A DNA stretch of 64,000 bases from Sophora flavescens. Lineage: Eukaryota > Streptophyta > Magnoliopsida > Fabales > Fabaceae. Position numbers and translations under genes: made by a program. The DNA lies in NCBI GenBank assembly GCA_030762895.1, contig CM061063.1, positions 215,180,103 to 215,244,102 of the forward strand. The letters are read 5' to 3'. Shown one piece after another: positions 11,885-23,760 of the stretch (positions are counted from its first letter, which is position 1; each line of letters opens with the position of its first letter). The notes under the pieces were generated by a model. It ran no database searches. It was not told the origin of the DNA and saw only the letters and a program-made list of their open reading frames with translations.

Positions 11885-12777
11885 ATGGCATCAAACACAT
11901 CAAGTAACTTGTCATTGCGATCTGTCCTTGAGAAGGACAAACTATCCGGAACAAACTTTCTGGACTGGTACAGAAACTTGAGGATTGTCCTCAAGCAAGA
12001 GAAAAAGTTGTATGTTCTTGAAGAGGCTATGTTAGAGGTGCCATCAGCTACGAGTGCACCCAAGGCTGACAAGGATGCTTATAAGAAGCATCGGGATGAT
12101 TCCTTGGATGTAGGATGTCTTATGCTTGCTACCATGAACTCTGAGCCTCGGAAGCAACATGAGAACATGGAGGCGTTTGATATGATCGAACACCTCAAGA
12201 TGCTCTACCAAGAGCAAGCAAGGCATGAACGGTTCGAAGTTTCCAGAGCTCTTTTCCAAATGAAGCTGGTAGAAGGAAGCCCAGTGGGTCCTCATGTGCT
12301 TCAAATGATTGGGTACTTTGAGAATCTCGAGAGGCTGGGTTATGATTTGGGCCAAGATTTGGCCACTGACTTGATCCTGCAATCATTACCGGAAAGTTAG
12401 AATCAATTTGTCATGAACTTCAATATGAATGATCTTGACAAAACACTGCTAGAGTTGTTGGGCATGTTGAGAACTGTTGAAACCAACATCAATAAAGGAA
12501 AAGGGAAGGCCATTCTGATGGTCCAACCTGGAAAGGGAAGGAAGCAGCCCTGGAAGCCCAAGAGGCCTATGTACAAGCAGAAGGGCAAGGGTAAGGACCA
12601 CAAGTTCAAACCCAGCACTTCTAGCTTGAAGCCTGTTGGCGGAGTGGCCAAGGAGGGCACGTGCTTCCATTGTGGTAAGACCGAACATTGGAAGAGGAAC
12701 TGCCCAAAATACCTGGAAGAGTGCAAGAAGAAAGGAAGTGGGACTTCCAACTCAGATATGTTTGTTATAGAAGTCAA
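11885..12777 (+). pseudogene. Copia A gag
   Basis: The capsid-like gag of a Ty1/copia element, which would package element RNA in cytoplasmic particles. The ATG at 11885 opens 171 codons ending in a TAG at 12398-12400. The same frame resumes at once (NQFVMNFNMNDL), so this is one premature stop in an otherwise continuous gag. The domain containing EHLKMLYQEQARHERFEV is typical of this gag class. A Lys-rich stretch and one CCHC zinc knuckle (CFHCGKTEHWKRNC, about 12663-12705) follow. Confidence 0.85.
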
Positions 12778-14323
12778 TTTATCTACTTCTGCATCATGGG
12801 TATTAGATACTAGATGTGGTTCTCACATTTGTACAAATGTGCAGGAGCTAAAAAGGAGTAGACCATTGGTGAAAGGCGAAGTCGATCTACGAGTTGGTAA
12901 TGGAGCAAAGGTTGCTGCTTTAGCTGTAGGAACTTATGCATTGATTTTGCCCACTGGGCTTATTATTCAGTTGGAGAACTGTTATTTTGTGCCTGCAATT
13001 AGCAGGAATATCATTTCCGTTTCTTGTTTGGAAAAGATTGGGTTTCATTTTATAATAAAGAACAAATGTTGTTCTATTTATTTGGATGATATTTTTTATG
13101 CTAGTGCACATTTGAGTAATGGGCTTTATGTCCTTGATCTTGAGATGCCCATCTATAACATTGATACTAAGAGGTTCAAACCAAATGAGGTGAACCCAAC
13201 TTATCTTTGGCATTGTCGTTTGGGCCATATAAATGAGAAACGCATTTCTAAACTTCATAAAGATGGATTCTTGGACTCATTTGATTATGAATCATATGAG
13301 ATATGTGAGTCTTGTTTATTGGGAAAGATGACAAAAGCCCCATTCACAGGAAGGTGAAAGGGCTAGTGATCTTTTGGGCCTCATACATAGTGATGTATGT
13401 GGACCACTAAACACAACTGCTAGAGGAGGTTTTCAGTACTTCATTACATTTGCTGATGATTTCAGTAGATATGGATTTGTGTATCTTATGAAGCACAAGT
13501 CAGGATCTTTTGAAAAGTTCAAGGAATTCAAAAGTGAAGTAGAAAACCAACTAGGTTAGAATATTAAAATCCTTTGATAGAGCGAGGCGGTGAATATTTA
13601 AGCCTAGAATTTGATGATCATCTGAGAGAGTGTGGGATTTTATCTCAACTCGCTCCACCAGGGACACCACAATGGAATGGTGTTTCTGAAATGAGGAACT
13701 AGACATTATTGGATATGGTTCGGTCTATGATGAGTCATGCAAATCTTCCAAACTCCTTCTGGGGACATGCCTTATTAACAGCAGCTTTCACACTTAACCG
13801 TGTTTCGTCCAAGACGGTAGAAAAGACACCATATGAGATATGGACAGGTAAGAGGCCCAGTGTGTCTTTTATGAAGTTTTGGGGTTGTGAAGCATATGTA
13901 AAATGCTAGGTTTCTACAAAGCTTGATCCCAAATCCGATAAGTGCTTCTTTGTGGGGTATCCTAAGGAAACCAAGGGATACTATTTCTACAATCCTTCTG
14001 AAGGCAAAGTGTTTGTCGCGCGAACAAATGTATTCCTAGAGAAGGAGTTTATCTCCAAAGGAACCAGTAGGAGGAATATAGACCTTGGATAAATTCAAGT
14101 GTCACAAAGTAGCGACATACCTATGGTGGAACAAGAGCAGCCTACGCAAGATGTTGCGGTAGAACAACATGCTCAAGTAACACAAGGCCAACGTAGGTCT
14201 AGCAGGATACATCACCAAGCTGAGATATATGGATTTCTCTTGACTCAACAAGGTGATGTACTACTCATGGATCAAGATGAGCCTGTGACTTACCAGGAGG
14301 TCATTACTGGTCATGAGATCTAA
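12778..14323 (+). pseudogene. Copia A protease and integrase, multiply broken
   Basis: The aspartic protease active site at about 12799-12815 reads LDTRCGSH where the family has D-T/S-G, so the active-site Gly is replaced by Arg. Next is the GAG-pre-integrase zinc region (WHCRLGH...CESCLLGK, 13208-13330) and then the integrase core with IHSDVCGP near 13380. Breaks include a TGA at 13355, a frameshift before 13374, a degraded second catalytic Asp region near 13575, a TAG near 13699 and a TAG at 13907. The C-terminal integrase domain up to 14323 is recognisable (FWGCEAYVK, FFVGYPKETKGYYFYNP). Confidence 0.8.
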
Positions 14324-15425
14324 GATGGACTCCATGTACACTAACCAGGTATGGACCTTGGTAGAGCCACCTGAAGGGGTAAAACCCATAGGGTGCAAGT
14401 GGGTTTTCAAAAAGAAAACTTACATGGATGGTAAAGTGCATACCTATAAGGCACGATTGGTCGCTAAGGGTTTCAAGCAAATTCATGGTGTAGACGATGA
14501 TGAGACCTTTTCACCTGTTGCAATGCTTAAGTCTGTCCTGATCTTGCTTGCTATCACTGCATACCATGATTATGAGATATGGCAAATGGATGTCAAGACT
14601 ACTTTCCTTAATGGAAATCTCCTTGAGGATGTGTATATGACACAACCTGAGGGCTTTGACACTTCAGAGGATGCCAGCAAGGTATACAAGTTGCAGTGTT
14701 CAATCTATGGATTGAAGCAAGCTTCCAGAAGCTAGAATCTTCTTTTTGATGATGCTCTAAGACAGTTTGGATTCATCAAAAATGAAGACGAGCCTTGTGT
14801 TTACAAGAAGGTTAGTGGGAGCATGGTTGTATTTTTGGTGTTGTATGTGGATGTTATGCTACTCATCGGAAACGACATCCCTACCTTGCAACAAGTAAAG
14901 GCTTGGTTAGGGAATTGCTTTTCTATGAAAGATTTGGGTGAAGCTACCTATGTATTGGGAATCAGGATCTATAGAGATACGTCACTGAGATTGCTTGGCC
15001 TGAGTCAGAGTACATACATAGACAAAGTGTTAAGACGCTTTAATATGCATGAATCCAAGAAAGGACTCTTGCCTATGTCACATGGTATATGCCTATCAAA
15101 GACACAATCCCCTTCCACTCAAGAAGAAAGGGATCGCATGAGTAAGATTCCATATGCATCCACAATTGGGTCTATCATGCATGCTATGCTATGTACTCGA
15201 CCAGATGTCTCGTATTCTTTGAGCATAACGAGCAGGTACCAGTCTGATCCAGGTGAAAGTCACTGGACTGTTGTCAAGAACATCCTCAAGTACTTGAGAA
15301 GGACTAAGGATTCGTTCTTGATATATGAAGGTGAAGAAGAGCTCGCTTTAATTGGTTACATCGATGCTAGTTCCAAATTGATAAAGATGATTCCAGATCG
15401 CAACCTGGTTATGTGTTTTGCCTGA
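14313..15425 (+). pseudogene. Copia A reverse transcriptase
   Basis: RT begins in the block ending CKWVFKKK and continues through ARLVAKGFKQ, QMDVKTTFLNGNL and YGLKQASR, to a stop at 14733-14735. It resumes in the segment starting at 14823. The catalytic motif there reads LYVDVML, so the second Asp of the YVDD box is Val and polymerase activity would be lost even without the stops. The C-terminal connection region (RPDVSYSLSITSRYQ, about residues 122-136 of the second segment) is intact. Confidence 0.85.
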
Positions 15426-16006
15426 ATGGTAGCGCTGTAAGCTGGAAGAGGATTCAGCTCCCCTCACGAAAAACACCCCCCAGTGGCCTGATGTATGGCC
15501 ATCTGGAGGCCAATGTTTTTCCTTTGGACTTACATTTTGTTTCCTGCTATTATTTATCATATGAGGCATTTCAGTTTGGTGTAAGCCCTAAAGGCCAATC
15601 TTATGATTCCAGATCGCAATCTGGTTATGTGTTTTGCCTGAATGGTGGCGTTGTGAGCTGGAAGAGTTCAAAGCATGAGACAGTCACTGATTCTACTACA
15701 GAGGCTGAGTATATTGCTGCTTCCAATGCAGCAAAGGGGGCTGTTTGGATCAAGAAGTTCATTACTGAGCTTGGTACAATTCCTAGCATTGTGGACCTCA
15801 TTGATCTCTATTGTGATAACAATGGGGCCATTGCACAAGCTAAGGAACCTAGATGTCACCAGCGATCCAAACATATACTTAGGCATTTCCATCTCATTCG
15901 AGATATCATCGATAGAAGAGATTTGAAGATATGCAGAGTACCAACACTTGACAACGTTGCTGACCACTTGCTCAGCATAAGCATGATGGTCACACTAGAT
16001 CATTGA
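15380..16006 (+). pseudogene. Copia A RNase H with an LTR-derived internal insert
   Basis: RNase H would remove RNA from the RNA:DNA hybrid during reverse transcription. The frame 15413-16006 carries VSWKSSKHETVTDSTTEAEYIAA, YCDNNGAIAQAKEP and the terminal SKHI...RHFHLIRDII block. Between two copies of the GYVFCLNG...VSWK segment (about 15400-15440 and 15620-15665) is an insert of about 160 bp. Part of it (15514-15580) matches the element's own LTR near 16076-16138. Confidence 0.85.
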
Positions 16007-16049
16007 GTATTAGGTTTATGCCTGATTGGCTCTAGTGCTAGTGGGAGAT

Positions 16050-17468
16050 TGTTGGTGTAAGCCCTAGAGGCCTGTGTTTTTCCTTTGGACTTACATTTTG
16101 TATCTTGCTATTATTTATCATATGAGGCATTTCAGTTTATTATGTTATTTGTTTAAATGTAATAAAGTCCTTAGAATATAAAGTTCTATTTAATAGAATA
16201 TCAAGTATAAGACTTGATAGTGAGACAATATTAATCAAAATAGAACTTTATTCTTAAATATCCGTAGTCAAGTATTATTAATAATAAGGACAATAATAAT
16301 ACATCGAGACTTTTATGTGTGTGGACTAATGACCACTTCTCACGGGTCATGGATATGAGATATCAAGTCATATACATATGTACACATTAGAGTAATGATG
16401 TACTGGATTGACCTACGGTGAGAAAACTACATGGAACGTTATGTGAGTGTCATAAGTAGTTCTCACAGTCACAATGGTGTATGCAATCCTTCGACCTGAA
16501 ACCACTACGACCCCTACAATGGGAGTTGTGTGCTTTAATACCGTCAAACATTATCTGAAACAGAATGACTATAAAGTTGGTCATTGGGTACACCGCAAGT
16601 CATGTAGAGGGATGTGAGTGATCTAGATGGATTTGTCCCTCCTGCATAATAGGAGTAATATATGTGGGCCCCTTGATAGAGTGGGACTGTAAAATGCATG
16701 ATCGTGCTAAAATGAGTCGATATGAGATATTGACCTCATTTAATGTAAAGTCTACTCGGGTATCAAGTGACGTAATACTGAACTATACAAGGGTGACACA
16801 TTCTATGCCTTGTGTTCAATATAGATATAAGGACAAAAGTATAATAATACACATTAACATTGGTCACAGAAAGGTTACGTCAAATCACTGACTTTCTCAT
16901 TACTTGGGTAGCAATGATGTGTTGCTAGACACCGCTCATTGTTTATAATATTAAATATGATTTAATATTATTGACAATGTTATGAGAACCTATAGGGTCA
17001 CACACTTAGAGCAGATTAATGAGAGCTAAAAGAAATTGGATTAGACCCAATTTTGTATTGGGCCATGCTCATGATAGATGAGCCCAGAAGGTCCAAGTTA
17101 AACCCTTTTTTCCATGCAAGGGGTGCTACATATAAGTGGTAGTAAAGCAGTTGAGTTGTCACGCCATTTTTCTCTGATCGTACTCAGTACACTGTTTGCA
17201 TGTGAAAAGAAATATACCGTCGCGTCTCCTCTCACACCTAGCAATGCTTAGAGGTGCCGTTCTGATTGAACACGTGAGACGTGTTTATTTGTTCATGTGG
17301 ACTACGTAGAGGCATTGTTGATTCGTGCGGTGCTTGTGATTTACAGCGACTCAAATCAAAGGTCTGCGTTTCAAGAGGTAAATTTTCTAAACATGAACCA
17401 TGACCATTCGCAAGGATTCTTGGTGGGAATTATTCCACTGTGCTTGTTTGATGCACAAATTCCCAACA
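16050..17468 (+). repeat. 3' LTR of copia A
   Basis: This begins TGTTGGTGTAAGCCC after the purine-rich gtgggaga and ends TTCCCAACA, 1419 bp. The last 333 bp match 9534-9875. Gypsy element A gag sequence begins right after it. Confidence 0.85.
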
Positions 17469-17943
17469 TTGTTGTCCCGTTGTTGGAACTCCTCTACCAG
17501 TTCCACCTGTATAACCTTCAGCTCCTCTATTCCCAGTCATCGGCTACTGCATACCTCTCCGTCTACAATCACGAGCATAATGACCTGGTCTCCCACAATT
17601 GAAACAACCAGATCCCTCCCTGCAATTTCGTTGATAATACGGTCCTTCACATTTGTAACAAGTTGGGCCTTGCTGCTGCTGGCCCGTTCCAACCATTGGT
17701 GATGATGTGGGGGTCTGTACTGGTCTGGTATATGGTCCTTGTCTCTCCTGAGAACCATTACCTTCTCTCCTCTGGAGACCTGATTGAATAGGACCTCCAC
17801 TCCTATGTTGCCTCTGCTCAGCAGCTTGCCTCTTGTCTTTGCTCTCTATAACCCTACAACTCTCAACCAACTCCGGAAATTCTGAATATCTAAATACACT
17901 ACAGCTCTTCGTAGCTCATGTCGCAATCCCTCTTCAAACTTTC
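17469..17943 (-). pseudogene. Gypsy element A gag C-terminus with two zinc knuckles
   Basis: The open frame 17544-17870 encodes a Gln/Arg-rich linker and two CCHC motifs, CYKCEGPYYQRNC and CFNCGRPGHYARDC, which bind element RNA in nucleocapsids. Upstream in the minus direction (17870-17943), FEEGLRHELR completes the gag domain whose N-terminal part is at 34120-34762. A frameshift lies just before the linker. Confidence 0.85.
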
Positions 17944-19516
17944 TGAAATAGACAACTATAAACACGAGAAGGCGGGTTAAATTGTGGTTATCAAAATTTA
18001 AACAAAGTTGAAATCTTTTTGCAAACAGAAACTTAGTTCAGATGAGTGGAAAGATACAGGACAGACGGATGACATGTGAGATGAAATTTTAACAGTGACT
18101 TTTGTAACAGCCTGATTTTTAATTACGTTGTTTAACCAGTTAAAATATAATTAATTATATTTTAATCTGAGAGTTAGAAAGTGATTTTAAATAAAATAAA
18201 ATCATATTCATAGTCTATCTTATGGTAGAAGGCTACGGTGAAATTTTGGGTTGAAAAATTCAGACGGAGTCCGATCTGCGTTTTTTTAACTGACAGTATA
18301 ATTTTATACTGACAGAAAACCCTAATTTGACCTGAAAACTGAAATTTGTAGATTTTTATATTTTGTCCGTGAGGAAGTCTACTTTTCAAATTTCTGATAA
18401 GAAATAAAATATTATGTTTATTCGAACGGATTTTGGTAAAAGTTCGGACGAAAAACAATCGGTGTTTTCACTGACAGTAAGATTTTAATGATAAGAAAAC
18501 CTAATTTTGACTCGTGAACGAAATGGTTTATATTTAAATCATATTTCCAACGAGTTTGGTTGTTTTGAAAATTTTCAACCGAAAACGAAATATTACGCTT
18601 TTACACGGGCGTAAAACCCTAATCGGGAAACCGACGGAGTCGAAAACGAAACTGTAGAGACCCATCAAGAGATCAGGACAATGATCATACATGATGACTC
18701 ATGGAGGATGAGTCACCAAGCATTTATGAGCATTAAATGCTAGTAATCATGACTTTTAGGTAAAAAGACCAAAATACCCCCAAGGTTTTGCGGGTATTAA
18801 CAAGACAAACTACGCACTCTTAACCAATCATTTTACATGGTTGTAAACCTCCCACACCTCTTCAATTTCGTGCATCCACCTCCAATAAATCATACCAATT
18901 TTATTTTGCTCTCGTTTCATTATTTTCCTCTCAAAAACCGAAATCGGGTAAATGACGGAGCTGCATACGGAATTTCCGGGAACCGCTAACGGATAGGATC
19001 GGTGACTCATTGGTGAGTAACTATGTGTGGCCCAAAATCATCCACACCTCCATCAAATGTGAGCCACATATTATTAACCATGGTTAGCCAAAATAACCTT
19101 AGTTAAGTTAATTATTAACTATGGTTAAGCTTATATTAATTAAATATTCAAAAAGCTATTAATCCAACATCTAATAAACCAAACAAGGCCTAAGATATAG
19201 CCTATATATACCACAAAACCGTATCCCTTCACTCACACCTTCATTCTCTTCATCTTCCTCACCAACTAAGTTGCAAAAATCATAAGAACACTGATGAGTG
19301 TGATTTCACCTCATTTTCCATGTACATTTCTGCATGCATTTGCATATAGTTAGGCCATTTTAGTGTTTATTTTGTTTAGTTTTTCCTTTGGAACAGATAA
19401 GGTGGTATTGTGTGTTGTTTTGCAGATATTCATGATTAAATGCCCAAGAATTAGCAAGTAAGAAGCTTGGATGACTTAGAGCTTTGAAAGATAAGAAATT
19501 GAGCCAAGCAGAGAGT

Positions 19517-19840
19517 ATCACGGCCTAGCCGTGATGGCCCTCACGGCCGTGAGGGAGCAGTAGCTGAAGAAAGAATTGAGCCAAAAGTCAGAAGCTGTCA
19601 CGGCCTAGCCGTGATGGCTATCACGGCCGTGACGTGTCAGCTGTGCCAGATCTCCAAAAGTCAGAGACGATCACGGCCTAGCCGTGATGGATATTACGGC
19701 CGTGATAAATCAGTTGGAAAAGTCAGAAAGGATCACGGCCTAGCCGTGATGAGTATCACGGCCGTGATGAATCAGTAAATGAAGCGGTGCCAAGTCAGAA
19801 ACCATCACGGCCTGGCCGTGATGGCTATCACGGCCGTGAC
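19517..19840. repeat. Array of TCACGGC/GCCGTGA palindromes in the 5' LTR
   Basis: Five units of about 70-90 bp each hold two adjacent inverted repeats. The first is TCACGGC-CTA/CTG-GCCGTGA (7-bp arms, 3-bp gap). Four to ten bases on is the gapless TCACGGCCGTGA, with a few base changes. The spacer between units is less conserved. The same array occurs in the other LTRs of this family and at 62840-63000. Confidence 0.9.
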
Positions 19841-20400
19841 CGGCCACGAGTACTAGAAAAACTGAGCAGAACAGAAGAAGATGAAATTTCAGAAAACCCT
19901 AAAGAAAAATCCTCTGCTGCTGTGGCTGTGTGCATCATTCCATGGAGCTCTCCCCTTTGTTCATCTCTGTAATTATTCCTTTTGTTTTACTTTCAATTAT
20001 GTGTAGCTAAACTCCCCTTTTGTTGGGGTTAGACTATCGCTATCTGAACTTGGTTGTAAAAATGATTTGATTTTAATACAGTTTCCTTCTTCTTTGTGAG
20101 TATATAATTCTATGCTTAATGCTTTCCTAGGCTTGATCATCTTAGGAATGATTAGTTGCTTTAATAGACAATTGAAAGGTTGATGTTAAAGCATGCTCAT
20201 GAATTATATGCCAAGTAGTCCAAGAATCTAGACATAGGTGTTGGCTACTTGCAATCTTATGAATCTTGTCTTAATGCAATTTCTCTTATTAATCCACCTA
20301 AGACATTAGGGTTTAATTTGGGATTTTAGGCTCAATGCACCTAAGACATTAGGCTTGAGTATATTAGAAAAGATTCGATTGTCATAAGGGGAGTAGGAAC

Positions 20401-20960
20401 CAAGGTTTTGAAAACCGGACCGGACCGGCCGGTCCGACCGGTCCGACCGGGAACCGGGACCTTGGCCGGTCCGGTTCACAGGGAAAACCGGCCTAGCATG
20501 GAACCGGTGGAAAAACCGGAAAACCGGTTCAAAACCGGTAAAACCGGTCATAACCGGTAGTGAATGAGCCGTCGAACCTGGGTCGAACCCGGTTTCTTAG
20601 AAAAAAAATAAAAAATTAGTATAAAAGGATTTGGGACATCCTAGCCAAAACCCAATTCTTTTGTTTTCTAACATATGTGGGCTAGTTGTAGATTTTGGGT
20701 TGGTTTTCCCTATGAAGATGATTTTAACATATATTTTTATATTTATTTAGTTTAATTTCAAAATAAAAAAAATTGTGCTTAATAATTTTAGTTGTTATGT
20801 TGTTTTTTTTGTTTAATATTGTTACAAATATTATATTAAAAATTAAAATAATATTATTTAATTATAACCGGTTCAACCACGGTTCAACCTCGGTTGGACC
20901 ATTGAACCTCGAACCGCTGCCTTCACCGGTTCGATGGCCGGTCCGGTTTTGTAAACCTTG
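20401..20960. mobile_element. hAT-type MITE inserted in the Athila 5' LTR
   Basis: A 560-bp non-coding element with terminal inverted repeats CAAGGTTT..AAACCTTG and strongly palindromic, GC-rich subterminal sequence (repeats of accggtccg and ccggtt). It is flanked by the 8-bp duplication gtaggaac (20393-20400 and 20961-20968). An 8-bp duplication is the mark of hAT transposition. The unoccupied site is preserved in the 3' LTR near 29690, where gtaggaac occurs once, proving insertion after the Athila element arrived. Confidence 0.95.
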
Positions 20961-21278
20961 GTAGGAACTGTGTTAGTTATCATTTCATAACAATCAAGGG
21001 AGGATTAGCTTAGTTTAACCCCAGCAATTCTATCTCATTGTTATTCATCTCTCTGTTTTCACGTTAACTGTTTGAGAAAAATCCAAAAAGAACAAAAATA
21101 TTTTCTTCTTGTTTGTTTGTTAGATGTTAGAACAACCTTCAATCCAAAATCCGATCGCCTAGATAGTAGTCAAATTTGCGAAGTGGTAATTGTCCACGAT
21201 CCCTGAGAACGATATCCGGTCTTACCGTTTTTATTACTTGCAACGAACCGGTACACTTGCCGAGTCCGTGTCAAGTTT

Positions 21279-21300
21279 TTGGCGCCGTTCTTCGGGATCG
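21279..21300 (+). promoter_or_regulatory. Primer-binding site of Athila-like element 1 (tRNA-Asp type)
   Basis: Five bases after the LTR lies TTTGGCGCCGTTCTTCGGGA. The TGGCGCCGTT core fits the tRNA-Asp site used by Athila elements, but the next bases differ from the GCCGGGGAT seen in Athila element 2, so priming may be impaired. Confidence 0.75.
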
Positions 21301-21467
21301 GTGTGCCAATATCCACGAGTACCAAAGGGGACTCCTAATTTAGGCATTTTATTTTTTTACTGTTTTCCCTCTTGTGTTTTTCGTTCTTAATTTCTCGTAT
21401 CTCTCTTTGTGAATTTCTGCAAGTGCTGTTTTTCTGTTTGTTCTGTGCTACTCCGTTTGTTCAGTGT

Positions 21468-22958
21468 ATGCGAGGTACAATCGACCCAGGTGAACTCCAA
21501 TTCGAACCTGAGATCGAGAGACTCTGCAGAAGGAATAGAAAGAAAACCAAGGCAAGACAGAACAGAGAAAGAGCATCTTCTAGTAGACAAGAGCAGCAAG
21601 TTGAGTTACTCAGTGTGCAAGAACCACAAACTGAAATAGCAGCTGTCACCATGGCAGAAGAGAATGCACCAAGGAGAACAATGGGGGACTACACTTCCCC
21701 TAGAGTTGATAGATGTGGGACTCCGATTGTGAGACCTGCAGTGGCCTGCAATAATTTCGAAATCAAGGCATCACTTCTCCACCTTGTGCAGCAAAACCAA
21801 TTTGGAGGGTTGGAGAGTGAAGATCCTCATGCTCATATTGGTACCTTCATTGAGCTGTGTGACACCATCAAGTTAAACGGAGCTTCCGATGAGGCCATTC
21901 GGTTAAGGCTTTTCCCTTTCTCTTTGAGGGATAGAGCCAAGGCATGGCTTCAATCTCATCCTCATGGAAGCATCATCACCTGGAACGACTTGGTCAGCAA
22001 GTTTTTATCTCGATTTTTCCCTCCGTCAAGAATGATTAAGCCGAGGTCGAGATCAATGCCTTTGCACAGAGGGATGGTGAGTCACTATATGAAGCCTGGG
22101 AGAGGTTCAAGTCTTTACTCACAGCTTGTCCAAATCATGAACTAGAGACATGGCAGCAGGTCGCAACTTTTGTTAATGGGCTCAACAGGAATTCAAGAAG
22201 TATGATTGAAGCGGCGGCAGGAGGTACATTGAGTCAAAAGACACGGAAGAAGCAAAGGACTTGATTGAGAACATGGCTAACAATGACTATCAAATGCCTA
22301 GTTCTCGGTCAATGGTCGATAGAGGTGTTCTAGAGCTGGATGAAATTGGTGCCCTCAAGGCACAAATGGCTATTCTTACCAAACAAGCTGGGGTCGGTTC
22401 AACCTGCAGAACTCTCAAGTACAAGTCTGTTCAAGTTCAAGGTGCCTCGGTGTGTGATTTCGTGGAGGCAACCATGCAAATGGAAACTGTGAGATCAATG
22501 TGGTTGGAAGCTCGGGACAAGAAGAGGTAAACTATATGGGCAACCAAGGGCCTAGAAATGATCCCTACTCCAACACCTACAATCCGGGGTGGCGCAATCA
22601 TCCCAACTTTAGTTGGAGACAAGGACAAAGTTCAAATACTCAAGCAAAGCCTCCTCAAGAGAGTTCAAGCAAATTGGAGAACCTTCTAGGCCAGTTCATG
22701 CAAGTTACTCAAGAGACTATAAAGAATCAGAATGCTTCAATCAAGAACTTGGAGCATCAAATGGGCCAACTAGCAAGGCGGATGGCGGAGAGACCTCCAG
22801 GACAATTGCACGGGGATACCGAGAAGAACCCAAGGGAAGATTGTAAGGCCATTGTTACAAGAAGTGGGAGAATGTTAAGTCCACAAGAAAAAGAGAAGGA
22901 AGAGAAGACAAGTGATGCTTTGGAATTGACAAGGGGCAATCGAAGAGGTAAACAATGA
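21468..22958 (+). pseudogene. Athila-like element 1 gag, frameshifted
   Basis: Gag would form the particle shell and bind RNA. From ATG 21468 the first 190 codons carry a basic N-terminus (RRNRKKTKARQNRERA) and the retrotransposon gag domain (ASLLHLVQQNQFGGLESEDPH, RLFPFSLRDRAKAWL). A frameshift near 22030 leaves a short out-of-frame tail. The correct frame resumes in parts (22083-22260, 22261-22530, then 22500-22958). The zinc knuckle reads CDF and then is lost at about 22461, where the related copy at 50090-50100 has one extra base and encodes CDFCGGNHANGNC. The 3' part is Gln-rich with a coiled-coil-like SKLENLLGQFMQVTQETIKNQ segment. Confidence 0.85.
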
Positions 22959-23032
22959 AGAACCCGGAACTTCCCAAGGTACTACCTCTAATCCTATTGA
23001 TGTAGAAGCTGAAGAACCACGAGAGGGAGAAA

Positions 23033-23760
23033 TTGGTTGATGAAGAATTTGCGAAGAAGAAAACCGGAAGACAGATTCCGGAAGAGGGTGATAATCCTAA
23101 GGAGCTGCCCCCATATTTCGTAATCCCCGTACCCCAACGGTTGAAGAAAGAGACAAAAGATCAGCAGTTTTCTAAGTTCCTGGATGTATTCAAAAAGCTA
23201 CAAATAAACATCCCGTTTCTTTGAAGCTCTACAAAGAAATGCCTTCCTACGCAAAATTCATGAAGGAGATCCTTACCAACAAAAGAAGGTGGAAGGAGGA
23301 GACAGTGATGCTTACTGAAGAGTGCAGTGCTATACTTCAAAGGAAGCTGCCAGTAAACATGTAGGACCCGGGCAGTTTCACTATCCCATGCACGAGTGGT
23401 CATCTGAACATAGGGAGAGCATTGTGCGATTTAGGGGCAAGTATTAATCGGATGCCGCTCTCCATTTTCAAGAAGTGGGATTGGTGAGGTAAAACCAACA
23501 GGAATTTCTCTTCAACTGGCAGACCGCTCAATTACATATCCCTATGGTGTTGTGGAGGATTTGTTGGTGAAGGTAGATAAGTTCATTTTTCCAGCAGATT
23601 TTGTGGTGTTAGATATGGTTGAAGATGGTGATACTCCTCTGATTCTTGGGAGACCATTCCTAGCAACAGGTAGAGCCTTGATCGATGTCAATCAAGGGGA
23701 ATTGGTGCTTCGGGTACAAGACGAAAAGGTCACTTTTAATGTGTTTGAAGCGATGAAGCA
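23033..23760 (+). pseudogene. Athila-like element 1 protease, frameshifted
   Basis: Pepsin-type aspartic protease that would cut the polyprotein. The active-site block LCDLGASIN is at about 23422-23448 (catalytic Asp at 23428). A frameshift near 23480 separates it from the C-terminal half, open from 23552, with FVVLDMVEDGDTPLILGRPFLATGRALIDV. In-frame stops at 23222 and 23362 break the upstream part. Confidence 0.8.

Larger units (their letters stand above)
9112..17468 (+). mobile_element. Ty1/copia element A (with a rearranged left end)
   Basis: The order is a stray RNase H piece (9112-9533), a truncated LTR (9534-9875), a PBS-like site, a long AT-rich leader, then gag, protease, integrase, RT and RNase H (11885-16006), then a complete 3' LTR (16050-17468). 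Integrase before RT defines copia. The protein resembles the TNT1-94/Tork class. Several in-frame stops and changed catalytic residues make it inactive. It lies inside the gag/protease region of gypsy element A, which resumes at 17469. No matching target-site duplication is found because the left end is rearranged. Confidence 0.85.
19292..21273 (+). repeat. 5' LTR of Athila-like element 1
   Basis: Begins TGATGAGTGTG and ends GAGTCCGTGTCA. It contains the palindrome array at 19517-19840 and the MITE at 20401-20960. Confidence 0.93.

Noticed and set aside
19517..19840. CRISPR-like regular repeats
   Set aside because: Repeats are palindromic sites inside plant retrotransposon LTRs with irregular, non-unique spacers and no cas genes.
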